Shown here piece after piece: positions 25,935-33,998 of a stretch of DNA of 45,138 bases (within the stretch, counting starts at the first letter, position 1; every line of letters starts with the position of its first letter). The notes under the pieces were generated by a model. It had not been told where the DNA came from. It made no database searches and saw only the letters and a list, made by a program, of their open reading frames with translations. The translations under genes were made by a program, and so were the position numbers. Source of the DNA: Bryobacteraceae bacterium (GTDB lineage Bacteria; Acidobacteriota; Terriglobia; Bryobacterales; Bryobacteraceae); the NCBI GenBank assembly GCA_030041985.1, contig JASIAM010000008.1:1-45138 (forward strand). The letters run 5' to 3'.

Positions 25935-26486
25935 ATGCGGTTTCTGATGGGCTCAGCAATGATGATGGTGCTTGGAGGCATTTGCCTGCAGGCGGAAACT
26001 TTCTCTTTTTCGTACTCCGGGGTTGCCGTCTCGCTATCCGGTACGCAGAACGTTTCGGCGTACGGAACTCTGACGGCTACTGCGCTAGGCGTGGGGTTGT
26101 ACCAGGTGACAAGCATAAGCGGGACGCGTGACTTGGGAAGCACAGCACAGACAACCACCTCGACCAACATAACCGATCCATCGGGCGATTTGGGCTTGCT
26201 TTACACAAGCTCGGGTGGCCAACTGGGACTCGACCCCGGTAGTGCGGGAATTATGGCGTTTGGTCTTGCGGGAATGATTGGCACCGATACATTGGAGTAT
26301 CTTAGCGGAGTCGGGTACGAAGAGACGCTAGTGGACTTAAGTAACCTTCTCGACAGCTCAACCGCGCACTTAACGAGTTTTAGTATTGTCGCAGTCCCCG
26401 AGAACTCGACGCTGCAGATTCTCTTAGCGTTGGGCTTGGGTATCTGGATTCTGGCACGAAAACTCCATCTCCACACGGCGCGATAA
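25935..26486 (+). CDS. Secreted protein with PEP-CTERM-like C-terminal sorting tail
   Basis: A 183-residue exported protein. The ATG at 25935 gives a clean signal peptide (RFLMGSAMMMVLGGICLQAE) and has AGGGGGAG upstream; the longer frame from 25854 has none. The mature part is serine/threonine/glycine-rich, as in many PEP-CTERM proteins. The C-terminus VPENSTLQILLALGLGIWIL followed by ARKLHLH has the tripartite PEP-CTERM layout (motif, helix, basic end) but with PEN instead of PEP. If recognised, an exosortase would cleave there and pass the protein to the cell surface. The TPR lipoprotein gene follows. Confidence 0.72.
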   Translation: MRFLMGSAMMMVLGGICLQAETFSFSYSGVAVSLSGTQNVSAYGTLTATALGVGLYQVTSISGTRDLGSTAQTTTSTNITDPSGDLGLLYTSSGGQLGLDPGSAGIMAFGLAGMIGTDTLEYLSGVGYEETLVDLSNLLDSSTAHLTSFSIVAVPENSTLQILLALGLGIWILARKLHLHTAR

Positions 26487-26521
26487 CCAATCGCCGCCAG
26501 CACAGCCACAAAAGGAATCAA

Positions 26522-28696
26522 ATGCGGATAGGTGGCTGTGTCTTGATTTTAATTCTCTCGGGCTTAACAGCTTGTTCGCGCGATCCCGCAAAACAGAAAA
26601 ATGCGTTCCTTGTCAGCGGGCAAAAATACATGCGCGCTGGCAAGTATAACGAAGCTGCGGTGGAATTCCGCAATGCTATCGAAATCGACGCGCGCTTTGC
26701 GGAGGCGCATCGTCAACTTGCTGCCGCCTATATCAGGCTGCACTCTGTTCAACAGGCTTATGGTGAGTTGGTGACGGCGGCAGAAATCGACCCAACAAAC
26801 GTGGAGGTGCAATTACAGTTCGCGGCCTTTCTTATCGGCATGCGCAGATACAACGACGCCGAAAAAGCAGCCGGTAGAGTCATCGCAGCCGATCCGCGCA
26901 ACGCCCGAGCCTACTCGATGTTGGGGGAAACGCATGCGATGTTGCGCGATTGGCCACTAGCGATTCGCGAATTTCAGACCGCCATCGATCTCGATCCGCG
27001 GCAGGCTGATAATTACGCCGCATTGAGTATAGTCTACTTGGCTACGGGCCGAACGCCGGATGCGGAAAAGGCGCTGTTGAAAGCCACTGCGGTGCAGCCC
27101 AAATCGCGCGATGCACTGGCGAATTTGGGCAGGTTTTATCTGGGGCAACATCGATTACCAGAAGCCGAAGCGGCGTTGCGTGCGGCAATCGATGCTGCTC
27201 CCGGTTCGGCTATTCCTCGGATTCTGCTGGCAAAGGTATACATGGAAGGCGGGAATCTCCAGGAAGCCGAGCGGGTGTGCCGCGATCTCAAAAAAATTGC
27301 TCCGAACGACCCTGACGGATATGAAGCGCTGGCCTCCTTCTATGAGGCGACTGGACAGAAGGATAAGGCGGCTGCGGAGCTGCGGGAGTTACTGGTGGCG
27401 AAGCCCAGGGACGCAGCTATCAAGTCTCGTTTGATAGGCGTCTTGATTAATCTTAACCAAGTCGAAGAGGCCCGCCGCCTGAATCAGGAAGTGTTGAACG
27501 CTAGCCCCGCCGATCCACATGCCCTTACCGCACAGGGCCGCATTCTGATCGTGCAACACAAGTATGCGGAGGCCAAGACGGTGCTCGATCGGGCTGTCCA
27601 GGCCGGCCCACAGTCCGCGGCCGCCTTTTACTTTCTTGGTGTCGCGGAAGGCTTGCTTGGTTTCCCGGGTCTCGCCAAGGAATCATTCGTGCGGGCTAGC
27701 GGATTATCGCCTGACTGGGAAGATCCCTTAATCGCCCTCGCCGATATGGATGTCCGGAACGGTGACTACGATAGCGCGCTTCGCTTAGCGCAAAAGGCAC
27801 AAAAGAACAATCCGGATTCGGTTATGGCTAACACCGTTGCGGCAACAGCATCCGGAGCAAAGGGAGATCTTTCTCAGGCGGAAGAAGACATCCAGGCCGC
27901 TCTCGATCACGATCCGCTCTCTGCTCCATCGCTCGAAGCCATGCTCGACCTCGAAGCTATGCGGGGAAAGATACACGAGGCTACCCAACGAATCACCACA
28001 CTTGTCTCGCAGTATCCTCGGAATGCCAGCCTGTATTCCCTATTGGCATCAGCTTATTTCAGGCAGGGCGATCTCGACAAAGCTGAGGCTAACATCAAAC
28101 GAGCAATTGCTTTAGACCCTAGGACTACGGATGCTTATGGGATCCTGGCCGAGATCACTCGCGCCCGGGGAGCGCTCGGCCAGGCCGTCGCATGGTACCA
28201 GGAGGCGATCAAGCAAGATCCGTATAAGACAGAAAATTATATGGCTGTGGCTGACGTGTATGGGAAAGAGGGACAGTGGGACGCGGCTAAGCGCGCGGTC
28301 GAACGGGCACACTCGATTGATCCCGACTCCCCGTTTATCGATAATAACCTGGCGTTCCTGTATCTGGAGCACGGCGGCGATATCAGCGTGGCCCTGTCGC
28401 TGGCACAAGCCGCAAAACAGAAATTACCCGATTCGCCAGTCGTCTCTGACACTCTAGGATGGGCCTATTACAAAGCCGGCTCTTCTGCCGCAGCCGTGGA
28501 TCAATTGAGCGATAGTGTACGGCTTGATCCGAACAATCCGAGCTACAATTATCACCTCGGGATGGTCTATATGAGCGCCGGCCGTCCGCGCGAGGCCGCG
28601 CAGTCACTCAAGCGAGCACTCGCCGCCAGTTCGGATTTCCCCTTTGCCTCCAACGCCAAAATGGCCCTGAATGAAATCGATAAGACTACCCGATAA
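26522..28696 (+). CDS. TPR-repeat lipoprotein, PrsT-like (PEP-CTERM/EPS system)
   Basis: A 724-residue protein with a lipoprotein signal (VLILILSGLTACS, lipidated Cys at residue 18) followed by about eighteen tetratricopeptide repeats, for example AGKYNEAAVEFRNAIEIDAR, RDWPLAIREFQTAIDLDPRQ and GDLDKAEANIKRAIALDPR. Long TPR lipoproteins of this kind (PrsT) sit beside exosortase and EPS genes. It would be anchored to a membrane facing the periplasm and act as a scaffold. AAGGA precedes the ATG. The next gene overlaps its last 26 bp. Confidence 0.88.
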   Translation: MRIGGCVLILILSGLTACSRDPAKQKNAFLVSGQKYMRAGKYNEAAVEFRNAIEIDARFAEAHRQLAAAYIRLHSVQQAYGELVTAAEIDPTNVEVQLQFAAFLIGMRRYNDAEKAAGRVIAADPRNARAYSMLGETHAMLRDWPLAIREFQTAIDLDPRQADNYAALSIVYLATGRTPDAEKALLKATAVQPKSRDALANLGRFYLGQHRLPEAEAALRAAIDAAPGSAIPRILLAKVYMEGGNLQEAERVCRDLKKIAPNDPDGYEALASFYEATGQKDKAAAELRELLVAKPRDAAIKSRLIGVLINLNQVEEARRLNQEVLNASPADPHALTAQGRILIVQHKYAEAKTVLDRAVQAGPQSAAAFYFLGVAEGLLGFPGLAKESFVRASGLSPDWEDPLIALADMDVRNGDYDSALRLAQKAQKNNPDSVMANTVAATASGAKGDLSQAEEDIQAALDHDPLSAPSLEAMLDLEAMRGKIHEATQRITTLVSQYPRNASLYSLLASAYFRQGDLDKAEANIKRAIALDPRTTDAYGILAEITRARGALGQAVAWYQEAIKQDPYKTENYMAVADVYGKEGQWDAAKRAVERAHSIDPDSPFIDNNLAFLYLEHGGDISVALSLAQAAKQKLPDSPVVSDTLGWAYYKAGSSAAAVDQLSDSVRLDPNNPSYNYHLGMVYMSAGRPREAAQSLKRALAASSDFPFASNAKMALNEIDKTTR

Positions 28697-29483
28697 GCAT
28701 TATGGCAGCGGCTACCAGTCTACTTTGGTCCAAACCGAGCGAGGTTGCCAGCCAGCTTTCGATCGCCCCCAGCGGAATTCCTGCTCTCGACTAATATGGG
28801 CCGCCGCAGGCCGCGTCGCTCGCTGCTCCCTTGGCTTGCTGGCGGGATTGGCTTTGGGACAGCCTGTTTCTCAACTGTCATGTCAAACGCACAACCTGAT
28901 CCCAGGACAAACCGCGATGTGCACCATTACACTCAGCACACCGGCACCGAATGGCGGCACTGAAATCTCTGTATCGAGCGACAACATCCTGTTGCAGGCG
29001 CCTTCCGTTTCCGTGACGGTGCCAGCCGCCGCCACTTCGGCCACATTCACGGTCCTGGCAGGTAGTATCCCCAGAACTCAGATTGCTACCTTAACCGCAT
29101 ACGCTGTGAATTCCGTATTTTTGAGTTGGGGGGCCAGCGTCTCCCCAAACGTGACGCAATACAATCTATACCGGGGATCCGTCTCAGGCGGACCTTACCC
29201 AGTCGTAATGAACATAGGGGATGTTACAAGCTATACGGATTACAATGTTCAAGCTGGTCAGACCTATTATTATGTAGCCACGGCGGTTGATAACACTGGT
29301 ACGGAAAGCGCTAATTCCAACGAAGCCTCGGCGGCCGTCCCGATCCCGGAAGAGCGGACCGTGACGATAATTCTTTGCGCGTCCAGTAACGGCCAGTCAG
29401 AAGACAGTGCTCCAGGACAAGTGCAATTCCCGCCGTGGCAGGGTTCTCAAAAGTTAAGATGCCGCACGGAGTTGCGGAATTGA
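28671..29483 (+). CDS. Exported protein with Ig-like and fibronectin type III-like modules (possibly degraded)
   Basis: The reading frame gives two recognisable modules: CQTHNLIPGQTAMCTITLS...VTVPAAATSATFTV, like bacterial Ig/calx-type repeats, and a fibronectin III module with VFLSWGASVSPNVTQYNLYRG and TSYTDYNVQAGQTYYYVATAVD. The first ATG (28671) overlaps the TPR gene and the leading ~45 residues do not look like a signal peptide. In a neighbouring frame, MGRRRPRRSLLPWLAGGIGFG at 28796 does look like one. The join between modules is also unusually short. A frameshifted or internally deleted gene is plausible. The last 45 residues look non-native. Confidence 0.5.
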   Translation: MKSIRLPDKHYGSGYQSTLVQTERGCQPAFDRPQRNSCSRLIWAAAGRVARCSLGLLAGLALGQPVSQLSCQTHNLIPGQTAMCTITLSTPAPNGGTEISVSSDNILLQAPSVSVTVPAAATSATFTVLAGSIPRTQIATLTAYAVNSVFLSWGASVSPNVTQYNLYRGSVSGGPYPVVMNIGDVTSYTDYNVQAGQTYYYVATAVDNTGTESANSNEASAAVPIPEERTVTIILCASSNGQSEDSAPGQVQFPPWQGSQKLRCRTELRN

Positions 29484-29527
29484 CGATTCGCCTGTGCGCG
29501 GAATCATGCGTGCGAAAATGAGATTAT

Positions 29528-30394
29528 ATGTTTAAGTGGATTCGGAGGAATAAGGAGTGGATGTTCTGCGGCATTAGTATTCCAGTTCTAGTTGCACTCA
29601 CAAATCGCTTCAAGACTAAAGCTGGCGGGCACGCGCAACAGCCCCGTGATAACCTCTCCAATACCCAACAGGTGGGCATCTCAAAATCGCTGGCGTTACG
29701 CAATGGCAACGCTCAGCCATCGGAGACATCGAGCGGATCATTAGATCATCTTCAGACTGGCCGGGATCCTGTAATTTCGATGGATTTCTCTTACACAGAC
29801 GTTAACGCCAAACTGACTGAAAAGCGGGAGATGATCATGCGACAGATTTGGGGTCGCGCTCAAAAGATGTTAACGGGGACGGTAATTCAAGCTGGCCTGC
29901 TGCGAATGAAAACTGTGGTGCCAGTGCTTCAATATGCTTCGCTGGAGGAAGATGGCTACCTTCAGGAACGATGGGCTGCATTGTTGGCCAACGCGGCCAT
30001 TGAACGTGGGCCAAGCCATGCCGCTTTCGCTGAAGTTTTGCGGCAGCTTACAGTCCAGGAGGTTCGCTTCTCCGATGCCCTTTACAATCTCGCTGAACAA
30101 CGCACGATTGAACTTACGAATGTCCCACTCCAACAGCGGGCCGCCGAATCGGTCAGGAACCTTGGTACCCGTAGTGACTTACACAAATTATACTGTGCTA
30201 CCGTTCACATTGAGAGCACGCCGAACAGTATGTACGAGTTCTCTATAGCGCTTGATAATCTGCGGCGCTGCCAAATTATTCAAGGCCCAGGAATGGAGCA
30301 TCCCCAGATTTCTTTGACGGTTTTTGGTATTGAATTTATCAGTGCATGCAGACCTCCTGAGATGGACGCTTCCGGGAAGGGAAAAGAATCTTAA
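29528..30394 (+). CDS. DUF4393/Abi-alpha-like protein
   Basis: A 288-residue protein. The N-terminus has a short hydrophobic stretch (WMFCGISIPVLVALTN) and then a polar linker. The central part carries MKTVVPVLQYASLEEDGYLQ followed by ERWAALLANAA, the core of the DUF4393/Abi-alpha family: two-residue acidic turn between helices and a W..LLA motif. The family includes abortive-infection alpha proteins, but most members lie outside known phage-defence islands and have no proven function. It sits between EPS-related envelope genes, so a defence role is not implied by context. Confidence 0.7.
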   Translation: MFKWIRRNKEWMFCGISIPVLVALTNRFKTKAGGHAQQPRDNLSNTQQVGISKSLALRNGNAQPSETSSGSLDHLQTGRDPVISMDFSYTDVNAKLTEKREMIMRQIWGRAQKMLTGTVIQAGLLRMKTVVPVLQYASLEEDGYLQERWAALLANAAIERGPSHAAFAEVLRQLTVQEVRFSDALYNLAEQRTIELTNVPLQQRAAESVRNLGTRSDLHKLYCATVHIESTPNSMYEFSIALDNLRRCQIIQGPGMEHPQISLTVFGIEFISACRPPEMDASGKGKES

Positions 30395-30450
30395 GTACGC
30401 TGACACGGGAGAAGTCTTCTTGTCGAGCAAACAGATACCGAGGTTCCCGG

Positions 30451-31593
30451 TTGCCGCTATTTAAGCTGACTGATACTTTGCGGCCCAGGCAGCCAATGCT
30501 CGGAGCCGTGTGTCTTGCTGTGTTGTGCGGCACTCTCTGGGCCGGGCTTTGGCCATTTCACTCCCCTAAGAACGCAGTCAACTGGCTTGGAGACCTGCAT
30601 GGCGTTCGTTTTCGACATCCGGGCACGATCGTTAGCGCTGGCCAAATCCAGCCAGCCACTCTGAGCGAGCCAGGGTGCAGCATCGAGTTATGGGTGCAGC
30701 CCGGCCGGCCTTATGATTCCAGCACTCTCCTGGCCTTTTACTCACGCCAAAATCCAATCCAGTTCAGCGTTCATCAAACGGAAGCCAATCTTGTCCTGGA
30801 GCACAACGAGGTACGCAGGTTGGAGCGCACAGCCAGCGCCAAACTCTACGTAAAGGATGTGCTTCGCGTAAAACAGCCAGTATTCCTTAGTATCAGTTCA
30901 GGCTCGCAAGGTACGGCAATTTACGTTGATGGCAGGCTGGCCAAGTCATCGCGGCAGTTCGCGATTGCTCGAAGTGACTGTACGGGCCGGCTGGTCGTTG
31001 GCACTGCACCTATGGAGAATGATGGCTGGACTGGCGTCTTGTATGGGTTAGCAATCTATCATGGCGATCTCTCGGTTGATGAGGTAGTGCGGCATTATCA
31101 AACGTGGACCACCCGGGGGTCTCCGGAAGGAGTCAGAGGCGAGAACTGCGCCGCCTTGTATTTGTTTACAGAGCGCGCTGGTAACCGAATACACAATCAG
31201 ATGGCGGGAGTCGATCTGCTGATCCCAGAGCGGTATATGATTCTGGATAAATTCTTTCTGGAACCGTTCTGGAAGGAATTCGATCTCTCTTCCGGTTATT
31301 GGAAGGGCATTGTCAAGAATATAGCCGGCCTCATCCCACTGGGGTTCTGTGCGTATGCCTGGCTTCTGGGGAGGACATCCGCTCGGCGGGCGGCCTGGAT
31401 GACGACGCTTCTCGGGTGCATGGTCAGTATCACGATTGAGGTACTGCAGGGGTACCTTCCGACGCGGCAGTCCGGCACTACCGACATTCTGACCAATACG
31501 TTTGGAACCTGGCTGGGCGTGGTGGCGTACCGGCGCCTATTTGCCGGACCACCGAAAAGATTCCATGAACCGTCTGTTGGGCGCATACCTTAG
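30451..31593 (+). CDS. LamG-like (concanavalin) domain fused to VanZ-like membrane domain
   Basis: A 380-residue protein. One N-terminal helix (MLGAVCLAVLCGTLWAGLWP), then ~200 residues of LamG/concanavalin-like beta-sandwich (CSIELWVQPGRPYDSSTLLAF; GTAIYVDGRLAKSS; GRLVVGTAP; WTGVLYGLAIYHGDLS), and a C-terminal VanZ-type domain with KGIVKNIAGLIPLGFCAYAWL and the conserved ITIEVLQGYLPTRQSGTTDI ending in NTFGTWLG. VanZ-like domains are often found with exosortase systems. Starts TTG 30451 (GAGG 7 bp upstream) or ATG 30496. It lies just upstream of gmhA. Confidence 0.82.
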   Translation: MPLFKLTDTLRPRQPMLGAVCLAVLCGTLWAGLWPFHSPKNAVNWLGDLHGVRFRHPGTIVSAGQIQPATLSEPGCSIELWVQPGRPYDSSTLLAFYSRQNPIQFSVHQTEANLVLEHNEVRRLERTASAKLYVKDVLRVKQPVFLSISSGSQGTAIYVDGRLAKSSRQFAIARSDCTGRLVVGTAPMENDGWTGVLYGLAIYHGDLSVDEVVRHYQTWTTRGSPEGVRGENCAALYLFTERAGNRIHNQMAGVDLLIPERYMILDKFFLEPFWKEFDLSSGYWKGIVKNIAGLIPLGFCAYAWLLGRTSARRAAWMTTLLGCMVSITIEVLQGYLPTRQSGTTDILTNTFGTWLGVVAYRRLFAGPPKRFHEPSVGRIP

Positions 31594-31730
31594 CGGTGCG
31601 TGATATTATTAACATTCATGAGCGGTGACGAGCAAGCGAGCGTGGTGCTGGTCAATGCCCTTTGTTTGGCCGAGTTCTCGCAATGACGTTCTGCCGAACC
31701 GGAGATTCTCTGTACAGCCCAATGTAGGAT

Positions 31731-32375
31731 ATGAGCCTTAGCGCGTATTTCGACGAATCGTCCAAAATCCTCCATATGGCTGGCCGGGCTTGGAGTGAGG
31801 TTCTCGTAATGGGGGCACTCGACGCGACCACCTCAGCCTTGCGCAATGGGAAGCCCGTATTGGTCTGCGGAAATGGCGGCTCGGCGGCAGATGCGATGCA
31901 TATCACCGGGGAGTTGGTTGGCCGTTTCTTGCTAGAGCGCCAGGCCCTGAATGTAATCTGTCTCGCCGCTAATCCCGCGGTGCTCACTGCATGGGCAAAT
32001 GACTACAGTTACGAAACGATTTTTTCTCGACAAGTGGAAGCCTACGGCCAGCCCGGCGCAGTTCTTATCGGCATCAGCACTTCCGGAAACTCCAAAAACG
32101 TAATCGCGGCCTTTCAGCGGGCGCGATCGCTCAGTATGAAGACTATAGCACTCACGGGCGAAGGGGGAGGACAACTTGCTCCACTGACCGATTACTTATT
32201 CGCCGTTCCTTCCCGGTCAACACCTTTGATCCAGCAGGCGCATATTTGCCTCTATCACTATCTTTGTGGCGCCATTGAGCAGGCGCTCGCTGAGCCAATC
32301 GGAACTGTGCTCGCCGATGAATTGGCCAACAAACAACGGGCTCACCGGAGCGCCGAAAAAGCCACCCACGAGTAG
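31731..32375 (+). CDS. gmhA: Phosphoheptose isomerase
   Basis: A 214-residue SIS-domain enzyme that converts sedoheptulose 7-phosphate to D-glycero-D-manno-heptose 7-phosphate for LPS core or S-layer heptose. The SIS substrate loop VCGNGGSAADAMHITGELVGR contains the zinc ligands His and Glu, ISTSGNSKNV is the phosphate-binding loop, and IQQAHICLYH supplies the Gln and His ligands with the spacing seen in E. coli GmhA. It is intact. The truncated tRNA-Ser lies 42 bp downstream and marks the edge of the conserved chromosome. Confidence 0.93.
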   Translation: MSLSAYFDESSKILHMAGRAWSEVLVMGALDATTSALRNGKPVLVCGNGGSAADAMHITGELVGRFLLERQALNVICLAANPAVLTAWANDYSYETIFSRQVEAYGQPGAVLIGISTSGNSKNVIAAFQRARSLSMKTIALTGEGGGQLAPLTDYLFAVPSRSTPLIQQAHICLYHYLCGAIEQALAEPIGTVLADELANKQRAHRSAEKATHE

Positions 32376-32417
32376 TGGCCGTGTCTCTGATTGATGGAAA
32401 TCAGGTAAGATGGGAGC

Positions 32418-32460
32418 GGAGGAATGGCCGAGCGGTCGAAGGCGGCGGTCTTGAAAACCG
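32418..32460 (+). tRNA. 5' half of tRNA-Ser(UGA), truncated in the anticodon stem
   Basis: GGAGGAA acceptor strand, TG, D-arm GCC...GGC, and anticodon stem-loop GCGGT-CTTGAAA-ACCG with anticodon TGA are all present. Directly after 32460 the sequence becomes ATTTCCCCACC. The last anticodon-stem pair, variable arm, T-arm and 3' acceptor strand are missing, and no T-loop GTTCGA follows. This is a tRNA gene cut at a typical anticodon-stem crossover site of tyrosine recombinases. It cannot be functional. It marks the left boundary of the mobile region. Confidence 0.85.
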
Positions 32461-32730
32461 ATTTCCCCACCATTCGCAAGCCGCACAATTTTAAGCAAAT
32501 CCTCTTGCTGGCCAGCGGTTTAGGCTGTCTTCCTTCTTCGCGCTGTTTTCACCGGATTTTCTTCTTTTTGACGGGTGAACTGTGTCAAAAGTGTGTCACT
32601 TGCCCATTTCGCGCGGCGGTACGGCACGTGTCACAGGTGCGGCGCGGAAGTTCCCTGTTTAGACTGCCTTCGGCCTGAATGTTCTGCTTCCGGCAAAGGC
32701 GATTTGAGGTTATGATGCCGGTGGGCCGGT

Positions 32731-32782
32731 CGGAGGACAGGGCAATGCAGGGATGCAACCCGAGCGCCGCACCGGAGGCCGG
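32731..32782. repeat. Imperfect long direct repeat, copy 1
   Basis: Begins CGGAGGACAGGGCAATGCAG and contains GCAACCCGAGCGCCG. It matches 35955-36006; the first 39 bases agree at 34 positions. The two copies bracket the antitoxin, the first coupling-protein fragment and the recombinase relic. Confidence 0.65.
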
Positions 32783-32851
32783 GGCTGGTCCGGCGTGGAA
32801 ACATGCCCTTCCGCTCTCTTTGGAGATAATGGAATCGGGAAGGCGATGGCC

Positions 32852-33085
32852 ATGAGCAATCTGCGAAACGAAATCGGCAGCCTGTCGGCGGCGGAAAAAT
32901 TTGAACTGCTCGACGCGGTATGGGAGAGCCTGGAAGCCGATGAACTCGCGCTGACGGAAGGCCAGCGCGAGGAACTGGACTATCGCCTGGGCCAGTACGC
33001 GCGCAACCCGGATGAAGTCATTCCTTGGGAGCAAGTCAGGGCGGGCCTGTTTAATGGGCCATGGGAAAACCTTCAATGGGGTTGA
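32852..33085 (+). CDS. Addiction-module component, antitoxin (RelB/ParD-like, unstable antitoxin family)
   Basis: A 77-residue helical protein with the family pattern SAAEKFELLDAVWESLEADE, then LTEGQREELDYRLGQYARNPDEVIPWEQVRAGL. Such antitoxins normally precede a RelE/ParE-type toxin. Here no toxin follows; instead a broken minus-strand gene lies convergent, overlapping the last bases. The ATG at 32852 has GGAAGG 8 bp upstream; the frame is open further 5' but that part is not protein-like. It is therefore an orphan antitoxin. Confidence 0.8.
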   Translation: MSNLRNEIGSLSAAEKFELLDAVWESLEADELALTEGQREELDYRLGQYARNPDEVIPWEQVRAGLFNGPWENLQWG

Positions 33086-33428
33086 TGGGGATTCGCAAGA
33101 GGGCCGATTTCTTCGCCCTCTTCCGAAAGAATACGTATCCGCTCAATGATGGGTTCTCCCCGTGCGGGCGGGTCGTATAGCCGGGAATGGAACTCGTGAA
33201 TGCGTTTGCGGTCCTCGGAGTCAATGGATTCCAAATCGTGCCCGAAGCGCATGTCCCGCAAATAGTGGTAGCTCGGATAAAAGGAACCTTGCAGTGCCGT
33301 GCGGATGTGCAGGCGTTTGGGATGTATCCCCCGAGCTGTCGCGGCGGTTCTTCCTCCTTTCCGCCTTCAGGCTCCTCCGGTGCGGGAGGCGGCGCATCAT
33401 CATCTTCAGGCAAGGTCACGCCTCCCAA
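33073..33428 (-). pseudogene. Frameshifted small protein with acidic N-terminus (unknown)
   Basis: The N-terminal frame (from 33428) reads MGGVTLPEDDDAPPPAPEEP and a basic/acidic stretch ending PPRQLGG. Skipping one base at a GGGGG run near 33326-33330 gives a long, protein-like continuation: IHPKRLHIRTALQGSFYPSY, HYLRDMRFGHDLESIDSEDR and IIERIRILSEEGEEIG, ending at the stop at 33073. The join at a homopolymer indicates a single-base frameshift. I do not recognise the family. Confidence 0.4.
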
Positions 33429-33568
33429 CGGACGCCAAAAGTGTAGGCGCTAAATCGCATTCGTTCAGACAATTTATTTCCGCACATCGGGAGGCGGCGT
33501 TTTCCACCCCCCTCAAGCGCATAACCAGATGAACCGGCCCTGACGGGCCGGGAATGAGAGGAATATAC

Positions 33569-33998
33569 ATGGAAGCACCCTTTAAAACTGAACCCAGGGA
33601 AGCGCCGCTAGATGCATCCCCCTCGGAGCGGCAGGCAGAACCGCTCGCGCCCGTCAACCGGCAACCCGCACCATGAAGCCTCGCGCGGCTTCTGGCAGTC
33701 GTTGGCTTTACATCCTCCGATGGTGGGCACGGCCATTGTCACGGACTGCATGTGCTCGGCGGTGGACGTGGCAAGCCTGGGCATCACCGCCCCATTCCTC
33801 TGGCTGATTGCGGGCCTATTCAACGGCGTCATCGTCTTCCTGGGCCAGCGGAAGTGGGCTGGGGATGACGCCGAAAGCGCCTTCATCAAGGCGCTCATCG
33901 TGGCGTTCCTGGTGGCGCTGCCTACGCCGTTCCCGGCATTCCTCACCGTTCCATCGGGCATCGTCGGAATGGTTCAGGCGCTGCGGAGGAAGTCATGA
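33569..33998 (+). pseudogene. Small two-helix membrane protein, probably frameshifted
   Basis: An ATG at 33569 with a strong site (GAGGAATATAC) opens a hydrophilic 35-residue frame, EAPFKTEPREAPLDASP and on, that stops at 33676. Another frame, open since 33612, carries SRGFWQSLALHPPMVGTAIV and hydrophobic helices APFLWLIAGLFNGVIVFLG and ALIVAFLVALPTPFPAFL, ending at 33998. Joined by one base shift near 33670 they form one plausible ~140-residue membrane protein. The last codons overlap the next ATG. Confidence 0.45.

Noticed and set aside
32585-33076. 163-codon minus-strand frame
   Set aside because: Antisense of the antitoxin gene; the conserved part is on the plus strand.
33187-33453. Glycine/serine-rich low-complexity frame
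   Set aside because: It is the reverse of the acidic N-terminus of the broken minus-strand gene.
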